Shown here: one piece after another, positions 26,939-36,051 of the stretch
Position numbering within the stretch: position 1 is the stretch's first letter
Layout: every line of letters starts with the position of its first letter
The notes under the pieces: generated by a model
The model's input: only the letters and a program-made list of their open reading frames with translations
The model's database searches: none
Told to the model about the DNA's origin: nothing
NCBI GenBank assembly: GCA_020631815.1
Contig: JACKGW010000013.1
Coordinates: forward strand, 24,599 to 88,598
DNA from: Planctomycetota bacterium
GTDB taxonomy: Bacteria; Planctomycetota; PLA2; JAEUHO01
Reading direction: 5' to 3'
DNA: 64,000 nt
Program-made: the position numbers and the translations under genes

Positions 26939-28234
26939 CTACCGCGCTGCCAGCTGCTTCTGGAGCTCGAAGATGGGCAGGAACACCGACAGACAGATCG
27001 TGCCGACCAGCAAGCCCATGATGGCGATCATGATGGGCTCGATCAGGCTCGTCAGCTGCTTCACCGTGGCGTTGACCTGTTCCTCGTAGAACTCCGCGAT
27101 CTTGTCGAGGAGCTGCTCGAGCGAGCCGGTCTTCTCACCGATGCCGATCATGCGCGTGACCATCGGCGGGAACACCGGGCTCTGCGCCAAGGGCTCGTTC
27201 AGCGGCTCGCCCTTGCGGACGTTCTCGCGCGCGTTCAGCACCGCATCCGAGATGATCACGTTGCCGCTCGTGTCGGCCACGATCTCGAGCGCCCCAAGGA
27301 TCGGCACGCCCGAGCGGAGCATGGTGGCGAAGGTCTTGGAGAAGCGCGCCAAGCCGACCTTCTGGAACAGGTTGCCGAACACCGGCAGGTGCAGCATCAA
27401 CCAGTCCCACTGCGTGCGACCGCTCTTCGTGCCCTTGTAGATCTTCAAGAGGATGAAGAGGCCGATCATGCCCACGAAGATCAGCGGGTAGTTGTTCTCG
27501 CACCACTCCGAGGCACCCAGCACCGCCTTCGTCAGCCCGGGAAGCTCCACGCCAAGACCGACGAAGATCTCCTTGAACTTCGGGATGATGTAGATCATCA
27601 GGAAGAAGGTGATGCCGAAGATCAGCACCAACGACACGACCGGGTAGGTCATGGCGCTCTTGATGTTGCGCTTCAGGCGCTGGGTCGACTCGAGGTACTC
27701 CGCCAGGCGCAACAGGATGTCGTCCAGCTGACCGGAGGCCTCACCGGCCTTGATCATGCTGACGTAGACGTCGGTGAACACGTTGGGGTAGCGATCCAGC
27801 GAGGTGCTGAGGTCTTCGCCGCCACGCACGGACGCCACGACCTCGCCGAGCAGCATGTTGAACTGCCTGCTGGCCGCCTGCTCGCGCAGGATCTCCAAGC
27901 ACTCGAGCAGGGGAATACCCGCGCCCACCATCGTGGCGAGCTGGCGCGTGAAGATGACGACCTCGTCCTTCTTCCGCACACCGGGCTTCATCCCGCCGAT
28001 GTGGATCTCCATCGACAGGCCCTTCTTGACCGGCGGGCCCCCCGTGGACGCTGCCGGGGCCGGGCGCGACGGTTTGGTGGCGCGCCCGCCGCTTCCGGAC
28101 TTCTCCTCGACGCGCAAGGGCGTGAGGCTGCGTCGACGCAGCTCTTCGACCAGCTCGCCTTGGCTGCTGGCTTCGATCTTGCCCTTGACCGTGCGACCGT
28201 CGGTTCCGACGGCGCTGTACTTGAAGGTCGGCAT
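26939..28234 (-). CDS. pilC: pilus/type II secretion inner-membrane platform protein PilC
   Basis: A 431-residue PilC/GspF homologue. A short N-terminal region (MPTFKYSAVGTDG) is typical. Two T2SF domains follow, each ending in hydrophobic segments, with the hallmark EAGEASGQLDDILLRLAEYL in the first and GEKTGSLEQLLDKIAEFYEE in the second. Three transmembrane helices are evident. The protein binds the assembly ATPase and moves pilin subunits out of the membrane. The Pro/Ser/Gly-rich linker at 45-70 is longer than usual. It lies 10 bp downstream of the pilB stop, a single operon. Confidence 0.94.
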   Translation of the reverse strand: MPTFKYSAVGTDGRTVKGKIEASSQGELVEELRRRSLTPLRVEEKSGSGGRATKPSRPAPAASTGGPPVKKGLSMEIHIGGMKPGVRKKDEVVIFTRQLATMVGAGIPLLECLEILREQAASRQFNMLLGEVVASVRGGEDLSTSLDRYPNVFTDVYVSMIKAGEASGQLDDILLRLAEYLESTQRLKRNIKSAMTYPVVSLVLIFGITFFLMIYIIPKFKEIFVGLGVELPGLTKAVLGASEWCENNYPLIFVGMIGLFILLKIYKGTKSGRTQWDWLMLHLPVFGNLFQKVGLARFSKTFATMLRSGVPILGALEIVADTSGNVIISDAVLNARENVRKGEPLNEPLAQSPVFPPMVTRMIGIGEKTGSLEQLLDKIAEFYEEQVNATVKQLTSLIEPIMIAIMGLLVGTICLSVFLPIFELQKQLAAR

Positions 28235-28244
28235 CGTGCGTCCT

Positions 28245-29963
28245 CTAGTCCATCTCGCCCATGGTCACGCGCAGCACCTCTTCGATGCTGGTCTTGCCAC
28301 GGATCGCGTTGTTCAGGGCCGCCCGGCGCAGCGAGACCATTCCGTTCTCGAGAGCCTGGCGGCGGATGTCCACGGCGCTACGGCCGGCCACGACCATGCG
28401 CTTGATCGACTCGCTCATCGGCAGCGTCTCGAGCAGCGCGAAGCGGCCCGCGTAGCCCTGGCTGCAGCGGCTGCACCCCTTGGGCTGCATCAGCTCGATG
28501 CCCGCGCTGATCTCTTCCTTCGTGAAGCCGACCTGCAACAGGCGGTCTTCGGGGGCCTCGAAGGGCTTCTTGCAGTGCTTGCACAGGCGGCGGATCAGAC
28601 GCTGGGCCGAGACCAGTAGCGTGGCCGAAGCGACCATGAACGGATCGACGCCCATGTCCATCATGCGGCTGATTGTGCTGGCCGCGTCGTTCGTGTGCAG
28701 CGTGCTCAGCACCAAGTGACCCGTGAGCGCGGCCTTGATGGCGATGTCGATCGTCTCGCGATCGCGGATCTCACCGAGCATGACCACGTCGGGGTCCTGA
28801 CGCAGGATCGAACGCAGGGCCGCGCTGAACGTGAGGCCGCCCTTCGGGTTGACCTGCACCTGGTTGATGCGGTCCATCTGGTACTCGACGGGGTCCTCGA
28901 CCGTGACGAAGTTGGCCTCGTCGTCGAAGATCTCCTTCACCGCGCTGTACAGCGTGGTCGTCTTGCCCGACCCCGTGGGACCCGTCACGAGGATCATCCC
29001 GTAGGGGCTCGCGATGGCGTCGCGGAAGTCCTTGAGCGCCTTCTCCTCGAAGCCGAGCGTGTCCAGCGACAGCGCGAGGTTCGACGAGTCGAGGATACGC
29101 ATCACGACCTTCTCGCCGTGCACGGTCGGAAGCGTGCTCACGCGGAAGTCGATCGTGCGGCCCTCGGCGCGCACCTGGAACTTGCCGTCCTGGGGCTTGC
29201 GCCGCTCGGCGATGTCGAGCTGCGACATGATCTTCAAGCGGCTGATGACCGCGTTCTGCATGGTCTTGGGCGGCTCGGGGCCCTCGAGCAGCGCGCCGTC
29301 GACGCGGTAGCGCACGCGCACGCGCTTCTCGAACGGCTCCACGTGGATGTCGGACGCCTTGGTCTTGACCGCCTGGTAGATGATGTGGTTGACGATCTTG
29401 ACGACCGGTGCTTCTTCGCCCTCGCCCAGCGAGCTGACGTCGACGACTTCCGTCTCCTGCTCGATCTTGGGGATGTCCGTGGAGATCCCGTCCACGTCGG
29501 CCAGGAAGGCCGCCATCTTCTCGGTGTCCGCGCCGCCGTAGAGGCGATCGATGGCCGGACCGATCCGGTGGTCCAAGGACAGCGCCAGACGCAGCTCGCA
29601 GCCGGTCTGGATGCGCAGGTCATCGTGGTGCACCACGTCGAAGGGGTTGCTCACGGCGACGGTCAGCTGGTCACCGATCTTGGAGAGCGGCAGGCAGCGC
29701 GTCTTGCGCGCGAGCTCGGCGCTCACGGCCTCCTTGGCGTCATCGCTGGGCGTCACGCGATCGAGGTCGATCGGCGGCACGTTCAGGCGGTCGGCCAAGA
29801 TGCCGAGCAGGTCGCCTTCCTCGATGACCTCCTTGTCCAGGAGGTGCTGCGTGACGGAACGCTCGCCCTTGGAAGCAACCTGCGAGGCTTCGAGGAGCAC
29901 GTCGAGGTCGACGGATCCCGTCTCTTCCAGGATGCGAACGATGCGACGACTGAAGCTGACCAT
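28245..29963 (-). CDS. pilB: type IV pilus assembly / type II secretion ATPase PilB/GspE
   Basis: A 572-residue traffic ATPase that powers pilus extension. The N-terminal MshEN domain binds cyclic di-GMP in many relatives. The core has Walker A GPTGSGKTTTLY near 248, Asp box VTVEDPVEYQ, Walker B VVMLGEIRDRETIDIA and His box LSTLHTNDA. A four-cysteine zinc site (CKHCKK and GCSRC, spaced about 33 residues) marks it as PilB/GspE type rather than PilT. All catalytic residues are intact. It is flanked by pilT upstream and pilC downstream, all on one strand. Confidence 0.95.
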   Translation of the reverse strand: MVSFSRRIVRILEETGSVDLDVLLEASQVASKGERSVTQHLLDKEVIEEGDLLGILADRLNVPPIDLDRVTPSDDAKEAVSAELARKTRCLPLSKIGDQLTVAVSNPFDVVHHDDLRIQTGCELRLALSLDHRIGPAIDRLYGGADTEKMAAFLADVDGISTDIPKIEQETEVVDVSSLGEGEEAPVVKIVNHIIYQAVKTKASDIHVEPFEKRVRVRYRVDGALLEGPEPPKTMQNAVISRLKIMSQLDIAERRKPQDGKFQVRAEGRTIDFRVSTLPTVHGEKVVMRILDSSNLALSLDTLGFEEKALKDFRDAIASPYGMILVTGPTGSGKTTTLYSAVKEIFDDEANFVTVEDPVEYQMDRINQVQVNPKGGLTFSAALRSILRQDPDVVMLGEIRDRETIDIAIKAALTGHLVLSTLHTNDAASTISRMMDMGVDPFMVASATLLVSAQRLIRRLCKHCKKPFEAPEDRLLQVGFTKEEISAGIELMQPKGCSRCSQGYAGRFALLETLPMSESIKRMVVAGRSAVDIRRQALENGMVSLRRAALNNAIRGKTSIEEVLRVTMGEMD

Positions 29964-29988
29964 GGTGGATCCCTCTCTCCGCCTCGAC

Positions 29989-31065
29989 TCACGCCATCTG
30001 CAGCGTGCGCTTGAGGTCCTCGATGTCGCCCGAGTGCTGAAGAGCCTGTTCGAAGGTGATGTGGCGGTCGCGCACCAGCTGGCCGAGGGCCTGGTTCATG
30101 GTCTGCATGCCCAGCTTCCCGCCGGTCTGGATGATGCTGTAGATCTGATGGGCCTTGTCGTCGCGGATCAGGGCGCGAACGGCACTGTTGGCCATCATCA
30201 CCTCGAGCGCGAGCACGCGACCGGAGCCGGACGCGGCCGGGATCAGCTGCTGACAGAACACGGCCTGCAGCGTGAAGCTGAGCTGTGTACGGATCTGCTG
30301 CTGCTGATGCGCCGGGAAGACGTCGATCACGCGGTTGATCGACTGCACCGCGTCGCTGGTGTGCAGCGTGCCGAACGTCAAGTGACCGGTCTCGGCGATC
30401 GTCAGGGCCGCCTCGATGGTCTCCGTGTCACGCATCTCACCGACGAGCACGACGTCGGGGTCCTCACGCAGCGCGCTCTTCAGCGCGTGCTTGAAGCCCT
30501 TGGTGTCCGAGCCCACTTCGCGCTGGTTGAACAGACAGCCCTTGTTGCGATGCAGGAACTCGATCGGGTCCTCGATCGTGAGGACGTGATCGGCCCGGGT
30601 GTCGTTGACGAAGTCGAGCATCGCAGCGAGCGTCGTGCTCTTGCCGCTACCGGTGGCGCCGGTCACCAGGACCAGCCCGCGGGGCAGGGCCGAGATCTGC
30701 TCGCAGATCACGCGCGGCAGGCCGAGCTGGTCGAACGGCCGCACCTGCTCGGGGATCATTCGCAGCACCGACCCGACGCTGCCGCGCTGGTAGAAGACGT
30801 TCACGCGGAAGCGACCCAGGCCCTCGAGGCCGAACGAGAGGTCCAGCTCGTAGTCCTTCTCGAAGCGCGCGATCTGGTCCGACGTCAGGAACGAGTAGAT
30901 CAGCGTCTTCGTGGCTTCCGGCCGCATCGGGTCGTGTTCGGTGTCGTACAAATGCCCGTCCACGCGGACCTTGGGGGGCGAGCCCGCCGAGATGTGGAGG
31001 TCTGAGCCGCCCTGGGCCACCAGGATCTGCAGCAGCTCCTCGATCGTCACCGTCGCCATGGCCAC
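29989..31065 (-). CDS. pilT: twitching motility / pilus retraction ATPase PilT
   Basis: A 358-residue retraction ATPase. Near the N-terminus DLHISAGSPPKVRVDGHL is the PilT signature. Walker A is GATGSGKSTT, Asp box TIEDPIEFLH, Walker B VVLVGEMRDTETI, His box FGTLHTSDA. The C-terminus contains the typical AIRxLIR-like motif as SAVRALIRDDK. It depolymerises pili and pulls in bound DNA or surfaces. Met1 and Met3 are both possible starts. It lies 25 bp upstream of pilB, and a hairpin at 31189-31217 separates it from the OmpA genes. Confidence 0.95.
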   Translation of the reverse strand: MAMATVTIEELLQILVAQGGSDLHISAGSPPKVRVDGHLYDTEHDPMRPEATKTLIYSFLTSDQIARFEKDYELDLSFGLEGLGRFRVNVFYQRGSVGSVLRMIPEQVRPFDQLGLPRVICEQISALPRGLVLVTGATGSGKSTTLAAMLDFVNDTRADHVLTIEDPIEFLHRNKGCLFNQREVGSDTKGFKHALKSALREDPDVVLVGEMRDTETIEAALTIAETGHLTFGTLHTSDAVQSINRVIDVFPAHQQQQIRTQLSFTLQAVFCQQLIPAASGSGRVLALEVMMANSAVRALIRDDKAHQIYSIIQTGGKLGMQTMNQALGQLVRDRHITFEQALQHSGDIEDLKRTLQMA

Positions 31066-31188
31066 ACCCTCCGACGTGGGTCCGCTTGGGAGGTCCCACG
31101 AGGGACCTGCGGGCCCCTATCGACAGGGCACGTGCAGATGCTTGAACATGGATGTGGGCGCCTGCGCGACACCTACGCGAACGCAAAC

Positions 31189-31217
31189 GGCCCCCGTCCG
31201 CGAAGCGGACGGAGGCC
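31189..31217 (-). terminator. hairpin terminator between OmpA-like gene and pilT
   Basis: A 13-bp stem (one G-U pair on the minus strand) closes a 3-nt loop, 48 bp past the stop of the OmpA-like gene. Only a short GTTTG follows, so T-richness is weak. The position suits termination of the OmpA transcript ahead of the pilT promoter. Confidence 0.55.
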
Positions 31218-31265
31218 GGAAGGTCGGGCGTGGGCCGATGCCCACCCCGGGATCGAGCGGGTGAC

Positions 31266-32234
31266 CTACAGGGAGATCACGATCTCCACGCGGCGGTTGC
31301 GCGCCTGGTCGCTGCGGCTGCGCTCGGGGGTGACGAGCGGCTCGCTGGAGCCGCGGCCCTGCACGTCGATGCGGCCGACACCGGCGCTGGACAGGTGCGT
31401 GGCCACGGTCTGGGCGCGAGCCACGGACAGCTGCTGGTTGCTGCTCCAGCGGTCCTTCGACTTGACGATGGGCGTGCTGTCGCTGTGGCCGATGACGGCG
31501 ACGCGGGCGTCCGGGAAGCGACGCAGGGCCGCGGCCGTGGCACGGGCGACGGCGTCCGCCTGCGAGGGCGAGCGCAGCTTGTCGTCACCGGACTTGAAGC
31601 CGTCCGTCAGGCGGACGATGACGCGGTCGCCCTGGCGGACGACCTCGGCACCCGAGGCCTGGGTGCGGAGCGTGGTCTCGAGCTCGGCCACGGCGCGGTC
31701 GACGGGGACGTCGGTCGTGCCGGCGGAGGACCAGCCGCTCGGAAGCGGCGGGGAGTCGATGATCTCGTCCTGCTGACCCACCATCTTCTCGCGGACGCGG
31801 TTCAGCTCGTCCTGGAGCGCGGCCTGCTCGGCCTTCATGCGATCGAGCTCGGCGCGGGACGCCTCCAGCTCGGCGCGGGTGGCGCTGCCAGGAGCCGTCG
31901 CGCCGGGGGCCGCGGCCAGGGGAGCGCTGGTCCAGCCGTCCGTCGGCGCCTGGGGCGCCGGGTAGTCACCGCTGGGGAAGGGGTCGACGTAGGTCGGGGC
32001 GCCGGGCAGGCCGTTGGCGTCGGCGAACGAGCTGCTCGGACCGGCGTAGGCGTCGCCGGGCATGCTCGGGGCGGGCGGGATCATGGCGTAGCCGCTGCTG
32101 GCGGCGCCCGAGTTGGCGGGCGACGTGCGCTTGGCGCGGCGGGAGCTCTGGCAGCCGCCCAGGACGGGCAGGGCCACGAGCGCGACGAGGGCAGAGCAGA
32201 GGACGCCCTTCCTCGTGATGACGGTCTTCCTCAT
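31266..32234 (-). CDS. OmpA-family peptidoglycan-binding lipoprotein
   Basis: A 322-residue lipoprotein. The signal runs to a lipobox LGGC with Cys28, then a Ser/Ala/Pro/Gly-rich linker, a short coiled coil (RAELEASRAELDRMKAEQAA) near 125-165, and a C-terminal OmpA domain (about 200-322). The OmpA domain has the hallmark NQQLSVARAQTVATHL and the ligand Asp/Arg pair in ARNRRVEIVI. These domains bind diaminopimelate of peptidoglycan, so the protein should tie the outer membrane to the wall. It is a paralogue of the next gene. Both lie in the pilus region but need not belong to the machine. Confidence 0.88.
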   Translation of the reverse strand: MRKTVITRKGVLCSALVALVALPVLGGCQSSRRAKRTSPANSGAASSGYAMIPPAPSMPGDAYAGPSSSFADANGLPGAPTYVDPFPSGDYPAPQAPTDGWTSAPLAAAPGATAPGSATRAELEASRAELDRMKAEQAALQDELNRVREKMVGQQDEIIDSPPLPSGWSSAGTTDVPVDRAVAELETTLRTQASGAEVVRQGDRVIVRLTDGFKSGDDKLRSPSQADAVARATAAALRRFPDARVAVIGHSDSTPIVKSKDRWSSNQQLSVARAQTVATHLSSAGVGRIDVQGRGSSEPLVTPERSRSDQARNRRVEIVISL

Positions 32235-32352
32235 GGGAGTACTCCTTCGGGCTCGACGGGAGATGGAGGTGCGCTGGGTGGTTTTCGGGAGTCGCCGCGG
32301 CGCACCGTGGGCTCACGCCACGCCGCGGCGTCTGGATGCGCGAAACGCCTGA

Positions 32353-33312
32353 TCAGGCGTTCGGAGCGATGTAGATCTCGACGCGGCGGTTGCGCGACTT
32401 CGAGCTCTTGTCCCCGCCGGAGTCGAGCAGACGCTGCGCGCCGAAGCCCGCCGTGCTGACCTGGCTGCCGGCGAGGCCGGACTGGGTGAGAAGCTCACGC
32501 ACGGTCTCGGCACGGGCCTGGGAGAGGCGCTCGTTGGTGCCCCACTTGGCCTTCGTGCGAACGAGCGGGTCGGCGTCCGTGTGGCCCTCGACGAGGACCT
32601 GGGCGCTCGGGTACTGCTCGTTGATCAGGCGGCCGAGGCCGACGATCGCCTGCACGGCTTCCTTGTTCTCGAACAGCTCTGCCTGGCCCGACTTGAACGC
32701 ATCGGGCAGCACGATCGCGACGCGCTCGCCGTAGCCATCGTTGCGGATCTCGACCGGGAGGCCACGCAGGCCGTAGCGACCCAGGCGGTCCTGCAGGTCG
32801 CGCTGCATGGCCAGAGCCTGCGGGCTGGGGCCCGTGCGCAAGTCGGGGAGCGAGTCCACGACGGGCGGCGTCGGCGGCGTGTTGACCAAGCGGTCGCGCA
32901 GGTCGCGGTTCTGCGACTGGAGGCTGTCGAACTCGGCGCCGAGGTCGGCCACCACCTGACGCGCCTGGGCAAGGTCCGTCTGGAGGCGGACGAGCTCGCT
33001 GCGCATGTTGGCAACGTCCTGCGCGTTCGCATCGGCACCGGCATCCGCCAGCGCCAGCTGGTCACGCAGCTCGCGCTCGCGCGACGCCGTCAGCTCCTGG
33101 TTGCGATGGGCGTCGGCAAGCTGCCCCTCGAGCTGGCCCATGCGGCCGTTCAGGCCGTCGAGCTGGCCGCCGCGATAGCGGGCGACCTGGATGGCCTTCT
33201 TGTGGGACTTGCTGATCGAGCACGCGGGCAAGGCCACGACGGCGATGCCCATCACCGCCAGGGCCACGAGCCGCGAAATCGAAAGGCCCCGGATCGCTTG
33301 GCATTCGCGCAT
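32353..33312 (-). CDS. OmpA-family lipoprotein with coiled coil
   Basis: A 319-residue paralogue of the gene downstream. It has a signal with lipobox LPAC (Cys31; Pro at -2 is unusual), then a long coiled coil from about 48 to 145 with heptads such as LRDQLALADAGAD and SELVRLQTDLAQARQVVADL. The C-terminal OmpA domain has the motif NERLSQARAETVRELL and ends SRNRRVEIYIAPNA. The architecture is like Pal or the PilY-associated OmpA proteins that anchor a cell-envelope machine. The gap to the next gene is 118 bp with no strong terminator, so they are likely co-transcribed. Confidence 0.87.
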   Translation of the reverse strand: MRECQAIRGLSISRLVALAVMGIAVVALPACSISKSHKKAIQVARYRGGQLDGLNGRMGQLEGQLADAHRNQELTASRERELRDQLALADAGADANAQDVANMRSELVRLQTDLAQARQVVADLGAEFDSLQSQNRDLRDRLVNTPPTPPVVDSLPDLRTGPSPQALAMQRDLQDRLGRYGLRGLPVEIRNDGYGERVAIVLPDAFKSGQAELFENKEAVQAIVGLGRLINEQYPSAQVLVEGHTDADPLVRTKAKWGTNERLSQARAETVRELLTQSGLAGSQVSTAGFGAQRLLDSGGDKSSKSRNRRVEIYIAPNA

Positions 33313-33642
33313 GACATTCCTCCTTCAACCGGGTGGGAGCTGCACCGGCGAGGTGCCGCGGCCCGGCAGGGCGCTCTTCAAACCGGACAGCGACGTCGGA
33401 CCCGGAGCGAGGAGGTGTCTCGCCGATCACGCCGACGAGTCGGCACGGCGACCTCTTCGCACGTCCTGATGGAGCCGGGGGTCGCGGCGAGATCGCGTGA
33501 GCGAGCCTCTCACGCGCCTGCTGCAAGCCCCTCCTCGCCCCGGGCCACAACGCGCTGGGGCGATTCGATCACGGGGTGCCGGTCGGTCAAGCGGAAAAAA
33601 CACAAGATCTGGGGGCTGTTGGGCGGTTCCCCCACCAGACCT
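33313..33642. other. intergenic gap, probable promoter of OmpA genes and 3' end of pilD
   Basis: A 330-bp gap between the start of the coiled-coil OmpA gene and the stop of the prepilin peptidase gene, both on the minus strand. An A6 run at 33595-33600 reads as T6 on the minus strand. A loose GGGGG/CCCCC hairpin lies about 10 bp before it, so a weak terminator for the peptidase gene is possible. No gene was seen. Confidence 0.4.
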
Positions 33643-34782
33643 TCACCCCCCCCGTCGGACGAAGGAGGGGTACGCCTCGACGATCAACCACCAGATCCAC
33701 GCCGGTGCGAGCAGGCACGCCGCACCGCCGAGCGCGAGGAACGGTCCGAAGGGCACGTAGCGGCTCGAGTTGCGGAACAACCACAGGTGTTCGTCCTCGG
33801 CTTCCGTCAGCTGCTCGAGGCGCAGGCGCCAGCGCGACGCCCCACCGTGGGGCTCGCTTGCCACCACCACGCCCGGTCGGTCGATGGTGACGTCGTCGTC
33901 TTCCAGCACCCGCATCGCATCGAGAACGAGATGCACGCGGACGGGCGTCTCCTGGGGAAGCGCCGGGCCCCCATCGAGCACGAGCAGGCCGTCCTTGACG
34001 CGGACGCTCGAGACCTCGTGGACGACGTCGCCCGCCTCGACGCGGACCCGGGCCGGCAGGGCACGGAGCTTGGCAAGGACCACGATGAAGAGCCCGATCA
34101 CACTGCCCACGACGCAGCCGACGACGAGGGCGACGAGCACGTACACGGGTCCGACCAAGGCCCCGATCCAGGCCAGGAGCTTCACGTCGCCCAGGCCCAT
34201 GGCCTCGCGCTTCTTGAGCGCCGAGGCGATCCAGCGGATGGCCAGGAGGACGCCGGCTCCGACGGCCGCGCCGGCGAGCGCCACGAGCCAGGCATCCAGC
34301 GCGGGGCTGACGCCGGCCAGCATGGGCTTGGGCCGGTCGGGCAAGGCCATCCAGGGGGCCGCGGCCAGGGCCGCCACCAAGCCCGGCTTGGAGATCTTGT
34401 CCGGGATGATCTTGTGGTCGGCGTCGATGAACGTGACGGCGACGAGCGCGGCCAGATGGATGGCCACGAGCAGGGCCGTGACCGGGTGGTCTTGCCAGGC
34501 CAGCCAGGCGGCCAGGAACAGGGCGCCGGTCAGCAGCTCCACGAAGGGGTAGCGGAAGGGGATCCGGATGCCGCACCCCGCGCAGCGGCCGCGGAGCAGC
34601 AGCCACGAGAGCACGGGCACGTTCTGGAACCAGCGAATGGACTTCCCGCATCCCGGGCAGCGCGAGGGCGGGTGCGAGAGGCTCTCGCCGCGCGGCAGCC
34701 GCCAGATGACGACGTTCAGGAACGAGCCGACGACGAGCCCGACGAGGGCGGCGAGGACGGGATAGAAGGCCGGAGGCGGCAT
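33643..34782 (-). CDS. pilD: prepilin peptidase PilD/GspO with extra domain
   Basis: A 379-residue membrane aspartyl protease that cuts and methylates prepilins. The N-terminal methylase domain has four zinc cysteines (CPGC and CAGC). The catalytic Asp residues are in FIDADHKIIPD and in AMGLGDVKLL (GxGD type). The ATG at 34782 gives the normal start ahead of helix 1. Unusually, about 93 residues (about 246-338) separate the penultimate helix from the final YVPFGPFLALGG motif, which normally follows within 10-20 residues. The insert is soluble, mostly strands with charged residues, and has no family I know. Typical PilD is 250-290 residues. Confidence 0.92.
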   Translation of the reverse strand: MPPPAFYPVLAALVGLVVGSFLNVVIWRLPRGESLSHPPSRCPGCGKSIRWFQNVPVLSWLLLRGRCAGCGIRIPFRYPFVELLTGALFLAAWLAWQDHPVTALLVAIHLAALVAVTFIDADHKIIPDKISKPGLVAALAAAPWMALPDRPKPMLAGVSPALDAWLVALAGAAVGAGVLLAIRWIASALKKREAMGLGDVKLLAWIGALVGPVYVLVALVVGCVVGSVIGLFIVVLAKLRALPARVRVEAGDVVHEVSSVRVKDGLLVLDGGPALPQETPVRVHLVLDAMRVLEDDDVTIDRPGVVVASEPHGGASRWRLRLEQLTEAEDEHLWLFRNSSRYVPFGPFLALGGAACLLAPAWIWWLIVEAYPSFVRRGG

Positions 34783-34789
34783 GCCTCCC

Positions 34790-35179
34790 TCAAGCGGACG
34801 CGGTGACGTAGGCCTTGAGGGCCGAGCGTGCGTCGTCGTCCAGATCCGGGAAGAAGACGCCCGTGTCGAACACCTTGGGCTCGGCCTCGTGGCTCCAGAC
34901 GACCACACCGGCGATGTCCAGACGGGCGTCCTCGCTTTGGCCGATGCGCTGGCCGGGCAACACGAGGACGACGCCCACGCGGGTCATGGCCGGCAGGCCC
35001 TGCTCGCAGCGCAGGCGCGCGCCGGACTCGCTGAGGTCGATCAGCTCGAAGGCCGTCTGGTCGCCCTCGCGTCCGGTCAGCAGGCAGATGCCGCCCGCCT
35101 CGACCCGTGCGTGTCGACGGCGCTCCGCCCCTTGCGGGTTCGCGCTTCCACGGTCGGTGTCGGTTCCCTGGACGGACAT
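34790..35179 (-). CDS. PilZ-domain protein
   Basis: A 129-residue protein with a complete PilZ cyclic di-GMP site: RRRHARVE (RxxxR) near residue 20 and DLSESGARL (D/NxSxxG) near 47. PilZ proteins bind cyclic di-GMP and alter pilus or exopolysaccharide output. The ATG at 35179 is preferred over the upstream one, which lacks PilZ residues. The gene ends 7 bp before the prepilin peptidase start, so the two are co-transcribed, which ties this regulator to pilus biogenesis. Confidence 0.85.
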   Translation of the reverse strand: MSVQGTDTDRGSANPQGAERRRHARVEAGGICLLTGREGDQTAFELIDLSESGARLRCEQGLPAMTRVGVVLVLPGQRIGQSEDARLDIAGVVVWSHEAEPKVFDTGVFFPDLDDDARSALKAYVTASA

Positions 35180-35440
35180 GGCAGCCCCCCATTGCTCGGG
35201 TGGCGCGCTCGCGAGGGCCACCTACGCCCGCAGGCTATCCCGATGCGGCAGGAGGTCCGCGGGAGAAGTTGCGGCCCCCACCGCACCCCCCGGACGCCGG
35301 ATGACCGGCCTCCCCGGCCTGGGGCCCCCGCCCGCTACGCTCTCGACCCTCCGGGCCGGCGATACGAGCCTCGCCGGTCCGGTTCGCCGGGTGGCCCGGA
35401 CCCGACCGCGCCGGCCTCCCTTGCCCTTCCAGGAGTTCCC

Positions 35441-35899
35441 ATGGCCAACCTCAACAAGGTCCTGCTCATCGGGCGCCTCACGCGCGACCCCGAGAGCCGC
35501 GCCACGTCCGGCGGCGCCGCCGTCGTGTCGTTCGGCCTCGCCGTGAACCGCACCTACATCCGCCGCGACAACAACGAGAAGGTCGAGGAGACCTGTTTCG
35601 TCGACATCGAGGCCTGGGGCCGCACGGGAGAGACCATCCACCGCTACATGAAGAAGGGCCGCCAGATCTTCATCGAGGGTCGCCTCAAGTTCGACACGTG
35701 GGAGCGCGACGGCCAGCGTCGCAGCAAGCTCAGCGTGGTCGCGGAGACCTTCCAGTTCCTGGACGGCGGAAGCGACGGTGGCGACTCGGGCGGTGGCGGC
35801 GGCGGTCACTCCGCGCGTCGCTCGGCTCCGGCCAGCGTCGGCGCCCGCGACATGACGCCGCAAGACGACTACGGCGACGCCGACGATATTCCGTTCTGA
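35441..35899 (+). CDS. ssb: single-stranded DNA-binding protein
   Basis: A 152-residue SSB. Residues 1-105 form the OB fold (NKVLLIGRLTRDPESR, then FVDIEAWGRTGETIHRYMKK). A Gly/Ser linker follows, and the acidic tip DDIPF recruits repair and replication partners, including PriA and the DNA-uptake proteins. AGGAG lies 5 bp before the ATG. It is single-copy here and divergent from the PilZ gene. The 3' side runs into a series of hairpins. Confidence 0.95.
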   Translation: MANLNKVLLIGRLTRDPESRATSGGAAVVSFGLAVNRTYIRRDNNEKVEETCFVDIEAWGRTGETIHRYMKKGRQIFIEGRLKFDTWERDGQRRSKLSVVAETFQFLDGGSDGGDSGGGGGGHSARRSAPASVGARDMTPQDDYGDADDIPF

Positions 35900-35992
35900 C
35901 CTGCCTGCGGCAGGTCATCACTGGTTGAGCCCCCTCCGGGGGCTCGCGCTGGGCGCGCAGCCCTCCAATGTTTGAGCGCCCTCCGGGCGCTC
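35898..35992. repeat. three successive perfect hairpins after ssb
   Basis: Three 8-bp stems with 3-nt loops stand in a row: GACCTGCC/GGCAGGTC at 35898-35916 (its first bases are the ssb stop), GAGCCCCC/GGGGGCTC at 35927-35945 and GAGCGCCC/GGGCGCTC at 35974-35992. The last two share the loop TCC and the preceding TTGAG. Together they could end ssb transcription, but the shared pattern looks like small REP-type units. Confidence 0.6.
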
Positions 35993-36051
35993 CCGTTCGG
36001 CACGGAGCCGTCGCGCCCTGGGGTGTGAGTGCGTGGGGCGCTCGGCGAGCC

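Noticed and set aside
28695..30014. 439-residue plus-strand frame over pilB
   Set aside because: Antisense to an ATPase with complete Walker and zinc motifs.
31152..32459. 435-residue plus-strand frame over an OmpA gene
   Set aside because: Antisense to an OmpA lipoprotein with lipobox and OmpA domain; the sequence is Gly/Arg-rich with no fold pattern.
33595..33600. A6 run downstream of the prepilin peptidase gene as a terminator
   Set aside because: The nearest hairpin is weak and 10 bp away. I list it only as a possibility in the gap entry.
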